From positions 30,223-94,222 of the forward strand of contig NZ_VTHJ01000037.1 of the NCBI RefSeq assembly GCF_008386495.1: DNA of 64,000 nt. The letters run 5' to 3'. A model generated the notes under the pieces. The model did no database searches, was not told the DNA's origin, and worked only from the letters and a program-made list of their open reading frames with translations. A program made the position numbers and the translations under genes. This DNA is from Streptomyces tailanensis. GTDB taxonomy: Bacteria; Actinomycetota; Actinomycetes; Streptomycetales; Streptomycetaceae. Position 1 is the first letter of the stretch. Each line of letters starts with the position of its first letter. This document shows positions 1 through 9,279 of this stretch, one piece after another.

Positions 1-606
1 CCCGAGTACGACAACGGCGGTGAGGCCTGGTGCAGCCCCACCTCCTCGCAGATGATCATCGAGTACTGGGGGCGGAAGCCGAGCGCCGAGGACCTGGCCT
101 GGGTCAACCCGGACTACGCCGACCCGCAGGTGTGCCACGCCGCCCGGTTCACCTACGACTACCAGTACGAGGGCTGCGGCAACTGGCCCTTCAACGCCGC
201 GTACGCCGCCACGTACAAGGATCTCCAGGGCGTGGTGACCCGGCTGGGCTCGCTCACCGACCTGGAGACGCTGATCGCGGCGGGCATCCCGGCGATCACC
301 TCCCAGTCGTTCCTCGCCGAGGAGCTGACAGGGGCGGGCTACGGCACGGCCGGCCATCTGATGACGGTGATCGGCTTCACCGCCGACGGAGACGTCATCG
401 CGGGCGACCCGAACTCGCCGACCAACGAGGCGGTGCGCCGGGTCTACCGGCGGCGCGAGTGGGAGAACATCTGGCTGCGGACCAAGCGGTACAACGCCTC
501 CGGCAAGGTCGTCTCCGGCACCGGCGGCGTCTGCTACCTGTACTTCCCGGCCCGCCCCACGCCCCGCCAGCGCGCCGCCCTCGCGGCGGTGGGAGTGCGT
601 GTGTGA
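1..606 (+). CDS. C39-like cysteine peptidase, C-terminal part
   Basis: The frame is open from the first base, so the 5' end lies outside the window. The visible part resembles the peptidase_C39_2 (papain-like) fold. A nucleophile context AWCSPTS sits at the 11th visible codon (bases 31-33). A histidine in GHLMTVIGF is followed by an Asp/Asn pair in DPNSPTNE, giving a plausible Cys-His-Asn/Asp set. Streptomyces proteins of this type are usually secreted and have a leader and a long N-terminal domain, but neither can be seen here. The substrate is unknown. The gene stops at TGA 604-606, and a small membrane protein gene follows about 95 bases later on the same strand. Confidence 0.8.
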   Translation, partial: PEYDNGGEAWCSPTSSQMIIEYWGRKPSAEDLAWVNPDYADPQVCHAARFTYDYQYEGCGNWPFNAAYAATYKDLQGVVTRLGSLTDLETLIAAGIPAITSQSFLAEELTGAGYGTAGHLMTVIGFTADGDVIAGDPNSPTNEAVRRVYRRREWENIWLRTKRYNASGKVVSGTGGVCYLYFPARPTPRQRAALAAVGVRV

Positions 607-700
607 CCAACCTCTCGGCCGCGACCGCCGCGGCCGGTGGCAAGGTGGACGGACATGGTGGGGGGATTCCGCCGCACACCGACCACACCAGCGAGCCGAC

Positions 701-847
701 ATGACCGCGACCTCCGCCACCGCCACCCGCGTCCGTACCCGAACCGGCGGCCCCAAGGACGACGGCCCGAAGATCGTCGAGCACATCATGGGCTGGACCC
801 TTGTCGTGGTCCTCGCGATGCTCGTGACCCAGCTGGGTCTGCTGTGA
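701..847 (+). CDS. Small single-pass membrane protein (48 aa)
   Basis: A short frame starts at ATG 701 with a Thr/Arg-rich, soluble first half. It ends in one hydrophobic segment (about residues 30-47, GWTLVVVLAMLVTQLGLL), so it should be a single-pass protein with a very short C-terminal end. A longer version from 599 is possible but would overlap the preceding stop and add low-complexity Arg/Gly sequence. No function is recognised. It lies between the C39 peptidase and the TetR gene on the same strand. Confidence 0.55.
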   Translation: MTATSATATRVRTRTGGPKDDGPKIVEHIMGWTLVVVLAMLVTQLGLL

Positions 848-953
848 CCTGATTCCGCCCGCTCGAATCTGTCGATCGGAGTCGAACAAGCTGGTGGTAC
901 GGGTCTGCCATACTGCGGGTGTCCCGCCGGGCAGTTGGAGACCAGGACCGAAA

Positions 954-1613
954 TTGAATAGTAGTCAACAGCGTGGGGTCGAAGCACCGCGGGCGCGCGG
1001 CACCGACCGCTCCTTAGCGCGCCGCGCCGAACTCATCTCCATCGGGCGGAAGTTGTTCGCCGACACCTCGTACGACACGTTGTCGATGGACGACATCGCC
1101 CGGCAGGCGCACGTGGCCAAGGGGCTGATCTACTACTACTTCAAGTCCAAGCGCGGCTACTACCTCGCGATCGTCGAGGACTCGGTGGCCGACCTGATCA
1201 CGTTCGCCGCGAGCGGCGTCCAACTGCCGTCCGTGGAGCGGGTGCACCGCACCATTGACTGCTATCTGCGCTACGCCGAGGACAACCAGGCCGCCTACCG
1301 CACGATCGTCAGCGGCGGCATCGGCTTCGACACTCAGGTGCACGCCATCCGGGACGGCGTCCGCGAGGTGATCGTCGCCACCATCGCCGAAGGCGCGTAC
1401 GGCAGCAGCGACATCACGCCGGTGGTCCGCATGGGCCTCTTCGGCTGGGTGTGCGCGGTGGAGGGTGCCACCCTCGACTGGATCGACCGCCCCGACCTGT
1501 CCCGCGACACCATGTGCGAACTACTGGTCAAGATGCTGGGCGGCGCCCTGCGCGCCATCGAGGAGATCGAACCGGCCTACGTCGCCCCGGGACCCGCCCG
1601 CCGCGACGGCTGA
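954..1613 (+). CDS. TetR-family transcriptional regulator
   Basis: This is a TetR repressor with an N-terminal helix-turn-helix domain. The recognition-helix region reads TLSMDDIARQAHVAKGLIYYYFKSK, split here as TLSMDDIARQAH and VAKGLIYYYFKSK, at about residues 46-70. A divergent ligand-binding domain of roughly 140 residues follows. I prefer the TTG at 954 (protein begins MNSSQQRGVE) because AGGA lies 6 bases upstream. A GTG at 894 gives 20 extra residues without a convincing ribosome-binding site. The ligand and targets are unknown. It converges on the chitinase gene and is separated from it by a strong hairpin at 1618-1648. Confidence 0.85.
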   Translation: MNSSQQRGVEAPRARGTDRSLARRAELISIGRKLFADTSYDTLSMDDIARQAHVAKGLIYYYFKSKRGYYLAIVEDSVADLITFAASGVQLPSVERVHRTIDCYLRYAEDNQAAYRTIVSGGIGFDTQVHAIRDGVREVIVATIAEGAYGSSDITPVVRMGLFGWVCAVEGATLDWIDRPDLSRDTMCELLVKMLGGALRAIEEIEPAYVAPGPARRDG

Positions 1614-1617
1614 GCCA

Positions 1618-1648
1618 GGGGCGGAGGCAGGCCGCCGGCCTCCGCCCC
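1618..1648. terminator. Bidirectional hairpin between TetR and chitinase genes
   Basis: An 11-bp perfect stem (GGGGCGGAGGC with GCCTCCGCCCC) and 9-base loop start a few bases after the TetR stop codon and end 20 bases before the chitinase stop codon. There is no long T-run, as is common for Streptomyces terminators. It would serve both convergent genes. Confidence 0.65.
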
Positions 1649-1668
1649 AAGTGCCCTGCACCGGGACG

Positions 1669-2907
<1,239 letters not shown>

Positions 2908-3265
2908 CGGGACTCCGGGGGAGGGGAGCATGGCGAGGAAAGGTGCTTCCTGGAACTGCTGTGCCGATTGGCATGAACGCGGTGACGCGGCGTTGGGGGA
3001 GACCGTAGAGGACTAGACCACTTCGGTCAATGGTCCGGACTAATTCCGGCCAAGGTGCGGCATGCCGGCGAATGTGTCCTAATGAACGGTCGTTAACTGG
3101 TGACTGGCTGCTCCGGATCGGGCATACTCCAAGCGCCACCGCCGCTGATCAGCGGCTTCCGTGATCCGGAGGAGGACCATCGGCTGTGGCACGTGAGACC
3201 CGGCGGCACCACTTCATCCCCGGTGTGTGTCCGTCGCAGTGCCCGACAGGGAGGAGAGCGTCGCC
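2908..3265. other. Divergent intergenic region, chitinase / acyl-CoA dehydrogenase
   Basis: 358 bases without a gene. It carries the dre-like pair at 3007-3044 and must hold the promoters of both divergent genes. A GGAGGAG ribosome-binding site for the acyl-CoA dehydrogenase lies at 3250-3256. Nothing else is recognised. Confidence 0.6.
3007..3044 (-). promoter_or_regulatory. Pair of DasR-responsive-element-like operators upstream of the chitinase
   Basis: Read toward the chitinase, 3022-3007 is AGTGGTCTAGTCCTCT. This matches 14 of 16 positions of the known dre consensus A(C/G)TGGTCTAGACCA(C/G)T. A weaker second copy lies at 3029-3044 (AATGGTCCGGACTAAT, 11 of 16). The centres are 22 bp apart, about two helical turns. 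Streptomyces chitinase promoters are known to carry such directly repeated motifs and to be controlled by the GntR-type GlcNAc sensor DasR. Control of this gene by DasR is inference from the match. Confidence 0.75.
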
Positions 3266-4438
3266 ATGTCAGACCGCGCGCCGCAGCCGGTGGACCGTCA
3301 ACTGCCCACGGAAGAGGCCCGGGATCTGATCTCGCTCGTCCGTGAGATCGCGCAGCGGGAGATCGCCCCGCACGCGGCCGAGGAGGAGGACGCCGGACGT
3401 TTCCCGCGCGACCTCTTCGGCCTGCTCTCGGAGTCGGGACTGCTCGGCCTGCCGTACGACTCGGAACACGGCGGCGGCGACCAGCCGTACGAGGTCTACC
3501 TCCAGGCACTGGAGGAGCTCGCCATGGCCCGGCTCACCGTCGGCCTCGGCGTGAGCGTCCACACCCTCGCCTGCCATGCGCTCGCCAACTACGGCACCAA
3601 GGAACAGCAGGTCGAGCATCTGCCCGCGATGCTCGGCGGTGGCCTGCTCGGCGCGTACTGCCTCTCCGAGCCGTCATCCGGATCGGACGCCGCGTCCCTG
3701 CGGACGAAGGCGGTGCGGGACGGCGACGACTGGGTGATCACCGGCACCAAGGCCTGGATCACGCACGGCGGGATCGCCGACTTCTACACGGTCATGGCCC
3801 GTACGGGCGGGGAGGGTGCCCGGGGTATCACGGCCTTCCTGGTGCCCGGGGACGCCGAGGGGCTGAGCGCCGCGGCGCCCGAGAAGAAGATGGGCATGAA
3901 GGGCTCACCCACCGCGCAGCTCCACTTCGACGGGGTACGGGTCTCCGACCGGCGGCGCATCGGCGACGAGGGTCAGGGCTTCGCGATCGCCCTGTCCGCG
4001 CTCGACTCCGGGCGGCTCGGCATCGCGGCCTGCGCGATCGGCGTGGCCCAGGCGGCACTGGACGAGGCGGTCGCGTACGCCGTGGGACGGCAGCAGTTCG
4101 GGCGGCCGATCGCGGACTTCCAGGGGCTGCGCTTCATGCTCGCGGACATGGCGACCCAGATAGAGGCGGGCCGGGCGCTCTACCTCTGCGCCGCCCGGCT
4201 GCGTGACGCGGGCAGGCCGTTCTCCAAGCAGGCGGCCATGGCGAAGCTGCTGTGCACCGACGCCGCGATGAAGGTCACCACGGACGCGGTCCAGATCCTC
4301 GGCGGGTACGGCTACACGGCGGACTTCCCCGCCGAGCGGTACATGCGCGAGGCCAAGGTGCTCCAGATCGTCGAGGGCACCAATCAGATCCAGCGAATGG
4401 TCATCGCTCGTCATCTCGCGGGCCCGGAGTCACGCTGA
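3266..4438 (+). CDS. Acyl-CoA dehydrogenase
   Basis: This FAD-dependent acyl-CoA dehydrogenase catalyses alpha,beta-desaturation of an acyl-CoA and passes electrons to ETF. At 390 aa it has the standard three-domain length. Family motifs visible are YCLSEPSSGSDAASL (flavin/substrate loop), GVAQAALDEAVAYAVGRQQF followed by GRPIADFQ, ILGGYGYTADFPAERYMREAK and IVEGTNQIQR. The Glu in EGTNQIQ (residue 370) occupies the usual catalytic-base position of short/medium-chain enzymes. ATG 3266 is chosen for its GGAGGAG site 9 bases upstream. The chain-length preference cannot be read from the sequence. It stands alone, divergent from the chitinase. Confidence 0.92.
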   Translation: MSDRAPQPVDRQLPTEEARDLISLVREIAQREIAPHAAEEEDAGRFPRDLFGLLSESGLLGLPYDSEHGGGDQPYEVYLQALEELAMARLTVGLGVSVHTLACHALANYGTKEQQVEHLPAMLGGGLLGAYCLSEPSSGSDAASLRTKAVRDGDDWVITGTKAWITHGGIADFYTVMARTGGEGARGITAFLVPGDAEGLSAAAPEKKMGMKGSPTAQLHFDGVRVSDRRRIGDEGQGFAIALSALDSGRLGIAACAIGVAQAALDEAVAYAVGRQQFGRPIADFQGLRFMLADMATQIEAGRALYLCAARLRDAGRPFSKQAAMAKLLCTDAAMKVTTDAVQILGGYGYTADFPAERYMREAKVLQIVEGTNQIQRMVIARHLAGPESR

Positions 4439-4712
4439 AGGAGCAGCCGGGGGAACCGCCGAAGGCGCTGTTCGTGGCCAACGGGCCCATGGTGGCGCCG
4501 AATTGACCGAGGCCGGCCGGGGACGCCGCCAGCCGGGCCCACTCCGGGTCGTGCCGCCCCGGCAGGGTGCGGCCCCGGTCGGCCCAGGTCCGGATCAGGG
4601 CCCGGTAGATCGGCGGGTCCTGCGGCTGGGCCTGCCGCTGCGGAAGCGATTCTGCCGACGCCGGAACGAAGATGTGCCGCCGACGCCCGGTCGTCGAGTA
4701 TGGAGAGGTCAT
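4401..4712 (-). CDS. Conserved small hypothetical protein
   Basis: Reading leftward from ATG 4712 (TTG 4721 is an alternative) gives about 103 aa. The core DPPIYRALIRTWADRGRTLP with GRHDPEWARLAAS looks like a short Streptomyces protein I have seen repeatedly without a function. The C-terminal third is low-complexity and may not be conserved. Its 3' end overlaps the 3' end of the acyl-CoA dehydrogenase gene by 38 bases in antisense. No domain, signal peptide or membrane segment is seen. An overlapping longer frame on the same strand (to 4947) has Pro/Arg/Gly-rich shadow composition. Confidence 0.5.
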   Translation of the reverse strand: MTSPYSTTGRRRHIFVPASAESLPQRQAQPQDPPIYRALIRTWADRGRTLPGRHDPEWARLAASPAGLGQFGATMGPLATNSAFGGSPGCSFSVTPGPRDDER

Positions 4713-4975
4713 ACCGGGCAAACGCCAACGAGGGCCGACCGGTCACCGCTCCGCAGAATCGTGCCTGCGTTCGCGACAGGCCCGAACGGGACGGGTGAAC
4801 CCCGTCCTGGCGGACGCACACCGATCCTGCACCATGGCAGCCTGCCCGACGCCATGGTGCGGTGTGACCTGCGGGGTGCGGATTCTCCGGTCGGCCACGT
4901 CGGTGAGGTGTCGTGTCGCGGACGTCGTGGGCCGAACCGGTCGTCAAAGGCGTACCGGCCCTGGAATCAGGGGAA

Positions 4976-5410
4976 TCAGGCGGCCTGACGGCGCATCATC
5001 GGCGCTCGCGTCACTCGCATCGGGCGCGAGCCCGGGCCGCCGACGTGCGAGAAGGGCTGGGTCCGCCAGTCGAGTCCCTGAGGGAGCGTCAACAGAAGGG
5101 CGGTGTCCTGCTCCTGCGGCTCGATGGACTCGTCCGCGGGTCGGGCGTCGCCGGCCGAACGGCCCGTGCCGGCGCAGACCGTGAGCCCGAACGGGTTCCA
5201 CGGCGACACGACCAGTGCGTGCTCCGGCAGGGTGTCCTCGTCGGACAGCAGGGCGATGGGCTGCGCGCAGTCCGGGCAGATCACCCGGAACATCTCGAAG
5301 GTGTCGTACGCGTCGAACTCGTCGTCCGGTTCGACGCCCTCCGGCTCGGGCTCGATGACCGCCTGGAGACGCTTGGGTGCGGTACGACCAGGGCGCTTAA
5401 GACTCTGCAT
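4976..5410 (-). CDS. Conserved hypothetical protein with Cys pairs
   Basis: 144 aa, starting MQSLKRPGRTAPKRLQ with a good GGGGAGAA site upstream. The N-terminus is basic, followed by an acidic stretch (EPEPEGVEPDDEFDAYD). CPDC and a later CAGTG could form part of a metal site. The second half (LLTLPQGLDWRTQPFSHVGG) reads like a conserved segment. I do not recognise a characterised family. It is divergent from the Lrp/AsnC regulator, 268 bases away, so a regulatory link is possible but unproven. Confidence 0.75.
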   Translation of the reverse strand: MQSLKRPGRTAPKRLQAVIEPEPEGVEPDDEFDAYDTFEMFRVICPDCAQPIALLSDEDTLPEHALVVSPWNPFGLTVCAGTGRSAGDARPADESIEPQEQDTALLLTLPQGLDWRTQPFSHVGGPGSRPMRVTRAPMMRRQAA

Positions 5411-5678
5411 GGGATTCTCCCCCTCGGGCTGGGCCGTGAAGGCACTGCGGCCTCGACCACAGCAAGCACTTCCCGCCCCGTCTTGGCGGTAATCACGAGA
5501 TCATCACGAAGCCTGTTCGGGTGATGTGGTCTTCGTCACATGCCGCTCGCAGATGCCCAGCGCGGCGAGGCTGTCGCCCGGACAGCTCACGGCGAACCCT
5601 CAGCAACATCACGAACCGGGCATGACCTGCGTCGCTCAGGTATCGGAGGAGATCAACCGCCCTGTAGGTTCTTGCGCC
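5411..5678. other. Divergent intergenic region upstream of Lrp/AsnC gene
   Basis: 268 bases between divergent genes. It contains the ribosome-binding site of the leftward hypothetical gene and is somewhat AT-richer around 5490-5530 (ATCACGAGATCATCACGAAG), where a direct ATCACGA repeat occurs twice. The repeat is a possible autoregulatory site for the Lrp-type protein. No gene is seen. Confidence 0.35.
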
Positions 5679-6119
5679 ATGGAGGAGCTGGACCGACAGA
5701 TCGTGCAGCTGCTCGTCGCGGACGGGCGGATGAGCTACACCGACCTGGGCAAGGCCACGGGCCTGTCCACGTCGGCGGTGCATCAGCGCGTGCGCCGACT
5801 CGAGCAGCGTGGCGTCATCCGGGGCTATGCCGCGGTCGTCGACCCGGAGGCCGTCGGGCTGCCCCTGACCGCGTTCATCTCGGTGAAACCCTTCGACCCC
5901 AGCGCCCCCGACGACATCGCCGACCGCCTCGCCGGCGTCCCCGAGATCGAGGCCTGCCACAGCGTCGCCGGCGACGAGAACTACATCCTCAAGGTTCGCG
6001 TGGCGACCCCCCACGAGCTGGAGGAGCTCCTGGCCCGCCTCCGCACCCTCGCGGGCGTCTCGACCCGCACGACGGTGGTCCTGTCGACGCCTTATGAGGC
6101 CCGGCCGCCGAGGATCTGA
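5679..6119 (+). CDS. Lrp/AsnC-family transcriptional regulator
   Basis: At 146 aa it has the standard feast/famine-regulator length. An N-terminal winged helix (ELDRQIVQLLVADGRMSYTD, then LGKATGLSTSAVHQRVRRLE) is followed by a RAM/AsnC_trans_reg effector domain (VAGDENYILKVRVATPHELE). The ligand is likely an amino acid but cannot be assigned. ATG 5679 gives the canonical MEELDRQI start, and the upstream in-frame ATG at 5622 only adds a non-homologous leader. It precedes the amidohydrolase gene on the same strand, separated by a dispersed repeat, so co-transcription is uncertain. Confidence 0.88.
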   Translation: MEELDRQIVQLLVADGRMSYTDLGKATGLSTSAVHQRVRRLEQRGVIRGYAAVVDPEAVGLPLTAFISVKPFDPSAPDDIADRLAGVPEIEACHSVAGDENYILKVRVATPHELEELLARLRTLAGVSTRTTVVLSTPYEARPPRI

Positions 6120-6212
6120 CGGCTACAGCGCTACCGCGCGCACTAATGCCGACGGCCTCGTCCAGCTGTTGCCGCTGCCTGGTGGCTGTTCTCGGCTGTC
6201 GGACACCGCTGT

Positions 6213-6282
6213 GGGCAGTCGTTCCGCGGGGCGATGGGGGCACCTCCCGCTCGAGCGAAGCCGAGAGTGGGGGAGGGTGGGC
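6213..6282 (+). repeat. Dispersed intergenic repeat A, copy 1
   Basis: About 70 bases whose reverse complement is nearly identical to 15345-15416. The core shares CTCCCGCTCGAGCGAAGCCG and GTGGGGGAGGGTGGGC with only a few differences. It holds an imperfect hairpin (CTCCCGCTC against GAGAGTGGGGGAG). Similar palindromic elements are common between Streptomyces genes. It may act as a transcript end or be a mobile palindromic unit. Confidence 0.75.
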
Positions 6283-6358
6283 ACGGCCTGCAGCGCCGGG
6301 TGCTGATGAAGCGTGGCCCAAGTGCAACGCGGCAGCCGTCACACGCGACACTGTGTCC

Positions 6359-7963
6359 ATGAGTGAGAGAACGTCGTCGTCGACCACCGTCCTGCTGCGC
6401 AGCGGAGAAGTCCACAGCCCTGCCGACCCGTTCGCCACCGCGATGGTCGTGGAGCACGGTCAGGTCGCCTGGGTCGGCTCCGAGGGCGCCGCCGACGCCT
6501 TCTCGGACGGTGTCGACGAGGTGATCGACCTGGAAGGCGCACTGGTCACCCCGGCGTTCACGGATGCCCATGTGCACACCACGTCCACCGGCCTCGCACT
6601 CACCGGCCTCGACCTCTCCGCCGCTCCCTCCCTGGAGGCCGCCCTCGTTCTCGTACGGGAATTCGCGGCCGCCCGCCCGGCCGACCGTGTCCTCCTCGGC
6701 CATGGCTGGGACGCCGCCCGCTGGCCCGGCGGCCGCCCCCCGACCCGCGCCGAACTCGACGAGGCCACCGGTGGACGCCCGCTCTACCTGAGCCGTATAG
6801 ACGTCCACTCGGCGGTCGCCACCACCGCCCTGCTCGACCTGGTCCCGGGCGCCGACGGCTTCGCGGACGGCCCGCTGACCCGGGACGCCCATCACGCCGT
6901 ACGCGCCACCGCCCTCGGCGCCATCACCGAGGCCCAGCGCACCGAGGCCCAGCGCGCCGCTCTCGCCCACGCCGCCTCGCTCGGCATCGGCTCGGTGCAC
7001 GAGTGCGCGGGCCCGGAGATCTCCTCCGAGGACGACTTCACCGGACTGCTGCGGCTCGCCGCCGAGGAACCCGGCCCCCGTGTCGTCGGCTACTGGGCCG
7101 AGCGCGACGTGGAGAAGGCACGCGCCCTCGGGGCCGTCGGCGCCGCGGGCGACCTCTTCGTCGACGGCGCCCTCGGCTCGCACACGGCGTGTCTGCACGA
7201 GCCGTACGCCGACGCCACGCACACCGGCACCGCGTACCTGGACGCGGCGGCCGTCGCCGCCCATGTGCTGGCCTGCACCGAGGCGGGGCTCCAGGCGGGC
7301 TTCCACGCCATCGGGGACGCTGCGGTGACCTCGGTGGTCGAGGGCGTGCGCGCGGCCGCCGAGAAGGTCGGCCTGGCCCGTGTGCGGGCCGCCCGGCACC
7401 GCGTCGAGCACGCCGAGATGCTCACCCCCGACACCCTCGCCGCCTTCGCCGAGCTCGGCCTCACCGCCTCAGTCCAGCCCGCCTTCGACGCGCTGTGGGG
7501 TGGAGAGGAGGGCATGTACGCCGGGCGGCTGGGTGCTGAGCGGGCCCGCACCCTCAACCCGTTCGCGGCCCTGCTGCGGGCCGGCGTGCCCCTGGCCTTC
7601 GGCTCCGACAGCCCCGTCACCCCCCTCGACCCGTGGGGCACCGTCCGCGCGGCGGCCTTCCACCGCACGCCGGAGCACCGGGTGTCCGTGCGCGCGGCGT
7701 TCACGGCGCACACGCGGGGCGGCTGGCGGGCGATCGGACGGGACGACGCGGGTGTCCTGGTCCCCGGGGCGCCTGCGGACTACGCGGTGTGGCGCACCGG
7801 TGACCTCATCGTCCAGGCCCCCGACGACCGGGTCGCCCGCTGGTCCACGGACCCCCGCTCCGGCACCCCCGGCCTGCCGGACCTGAGCCCCGGCACCGAC
7901 CTCCCCGTCTGCCTGCGCACCGTGGCCGACGGACGCACGGTCTTCGTACGGCCGGGGGAGTGA
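6359..7963 (+). CDS. YtcJ-like metal-dependent amidohydrolase
   Basis: 534 aa member of the amidohydrolase_3 branch of the amidohydrolase superfamily (TIM barrel with a small beta domain). The metal-binding DAHVHTT is at residues 69-74 (His71, His73). HAIGDAA and RHRVEHAEM provide further barrel ligands, and FGSDSPVTPLDPWG the late Asp. GYWAERD, DGALGSHTA and the ending VPGAPADYAVW are typical of the YtcJ group. Members hydrolyse amide or ester bonds of small molecules, and the substrate here is unknown. The ATG at 6359 (MSERTSSSTT) is preferred, because the longer frame begins inside the repeat. Confidence 0.88.
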   Translation: MSERTSSSTTVLLRSGEVHSPADPFATAMVVEHGQVAWVGSEGAADAFSDGVDEVIDLEGALVTPAFTDAHVHTTSTGLALTGLDLSAAPSLEAALVLVREFAAARPADRVLLGHGWDAARWPGGRPPTRAELDEATGGRPLYLSRIDVHSAVATTALLDLVPGADGFADGPLTRDAHHAVRATALGAITEAQRTEAQRAALAHAASLGIGSVHECAGPEISSEDDFTGLLRLAAEEPGPRVVGYWAERDVEKARALGAVGAAGDLFVDGALGSHTACLHEPYADATHTGTAYLDAAAVAAHVLACTEAGLQAGFHAIGDAAVTSVVEGVRAAAEKVGLARVRAARHRVEHAEMLTPDTLAAFAELGLTASVQPAFDALWGGEEGMYAGRLGAERARTLNPFAALLRAGVPLAFGSDSPVTPLDPWGTVRAAAFHRTPEHRVSVRAAFTAHTRGGWRAIGRDDAGVLVPGAPADYAVWRTGDLIVQAPDDRVARWSTDPRSGTPGLPDLSPGTDLPVCLRTVADGRTVFVRPGE

Positions 7964-8409
7964 TCTCCGGGGAAGCACGGAACCGATCATGGCCCGCCAC
8001 TTGCCCCGCGCGACCTGGGAATCCTCCGCGCCGACCAGGCGATAAGGGGAAACTCCGCAGGTCAAACGGCAGTTGACAGTCGACGGCAGGGGACCGGTAG
8101 GTTCTGCTGGGTCCACCACCGGACGTCCGGCCGGGGAGCCAGGTCCAGCGTCAGCGCCACGACGAGGGAACGTTCCGGCCCGGTCGGGCAGGTGTGACCC
8201 GGGTGGGGCCCGGACGCTCAGTAGACAACGGCTCTCGGTCGACCCGCAGCCAGTGGGTCCCAGGTCGGCCCGAAGGGTGCCGGGCCCCTATCCGCAGCGT
8301 GTGCGACCCACCCTTGTCGAATCGATGCTCCTCTGGACATGAGCCGACACTTCAGCGCAGGCCGTGGCCACTATGGTGGACGCCTGCGTACGGACTTGAA
8401 GGGGCAGTA
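7964..8409. other. Intergenic region with long leader before ppm1
   Basis: 446 bases without a convincing gene. It contains a TTGACA/TAGGTT promoter-like pair at 8073-8103, which would give a leader of about 300 bases. A nearer TATGGT element lies around 8374. An AAGGGG ribosome-binding site is directly in front of the ppm1 start. Frames within it have shadow-like composition. Confidence 0.5.
8073..8103 (+). promoter_or_regulatory. Probable HrdB-type promoter for ppm1
   Basis: TTGACA at 8073-8078 is a perfect -35 hexamer. TAGGTT at 8098-8103 fits the Streptomyces -10 pattern with a 19-base spacer, one longer than ideal. It points toward ppm1, about 300 bases downstream. Confidence 0.5.
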
Positions 8410-9204
8410 GTGAACGACGGCGACGGGACCCTCGCGGCAGAAGGCCAGGAGAGGCGGTTCGGCCCGCTCGGCACGGCCTTGGTGATCATCCCGACCTACA
8501 ACGAGGCGGAGAACATCAAGACGATCGTCGGCCGGGTGCGGAAGGCTGTCCCCGAGGCGCACGTCCTGGTGGCCGACGACAACAGCCCCGACGGCACCGG
8601 CAAGCTCGCCGACGAGCTGGCCGCCGAGGACGACCACGTCCAGGTACTGCACCGCAAGGGCAAGGAAGGGCTCGGCGCCGCCTACCTCGCGGGCTTCCGC
8701 TGGGGCATGGAGCACGGCTACGGCGTACTGATCGAGATGGACGCCGACGGCTCCCACCAGCCCGAGGAACTGCCCCGGCTGCTGACCGCCCTCAAAGGCG
8801 CCGACCTCGTTCTCGGCTCCCGCTGGGTGCCGGGCGGGCGCGTGGTGAACTGGCCCAAGTCCCGTGAGTTCATCTCCCGCGGCGGCAGCCTCTACTCCCG
8901 GGTCCTGCTCGACGTCCCCGTCCGCGACGTCACCGGTGGCTACCGGGCCTTCCGGCGCGAGACCCTCGAAGGCCTCGGCCTCGACGAGGTCGCCTCCCAG
9001 GGGTACTGCTTCCAGGTCGATCTCGCCCGCCGCGCCATCAAGGCCGGCTACCACGTCGTCGAGGTGCCCATCACCTTCGTCGAGCGGGAGCTGGGCGACT
9101 CCAAGATGAGCCGGGACATCCTCGTCGAGGCGCTGTGGCGGGTGACCGCGTGGGGCGTGGGGGAGCGGGTCGGCAAGGTCCTCGGGCGGGACAAGCGGGA
9201 CTGA
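8410..9204 (+). CDS. ppm1: Polyprenol monophosphomannose synthase
   Basis: This GT2 family glycosyltransferase transfers mannose from GDP-mannose to polyprenyl phosphate. The product is the membrane donor for protein O-mannosylation in Streptomyces. The N-terminal fold shows VIIPTYNEAENI (about 25-36), ADDNSPDGTG (55-64) and the metal/nucleotide motif EMDADGSHQPEEL. VTGGYRAFRR, SQGYCFQVDL and FVERELGDSKMS are typical of dolichol-phosphate mannose synthases. At 264 aa it lacks the acyltransferase domain fused in mycobacterial Ppm1, as expected in Streptomyces. GTG 8410 follows AAGGGG at 5 bases. fxsA follows 75 bases downstream. Confidence 0.93.
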   Translation: MNDGDGTLAAEGQERRFGPLGTALVIIPTYNEAENIKTIVGRVRKAVPEAHVLVADDNSPDGTGKLADELAAEDDHVQVLHRKGKEGLGAAYLAGFRWGMEHGYGVLIEMDADGSHQPEELPRLLTALKGADLVLGSRWVPGGRVVNWPKSREFISRGGSLYSRVLLDVPVRDVTGGYRAFRRETLEGLGLDEVASQGYCFQVDLARRAIKAGYHVVEVPITFVERELGDSKMSRDILVEALWRVTAWGVGERVGKVLGRDKRD

Positions 9205-9279
9205 CCTCCCCTTCACGCCTCATTCACACCTGATCATGCCCTTATCCCGTACTGAGCCGGTGCCAGGCACACTGGGACC

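Noticed and set aside
8073..8342. 89-codon frame in the ppm1 leader
   Set aside because: Composition is non-biased toward a real protein, it lacks a ribosome-binding site and it starts at the -35 element of the promoter.
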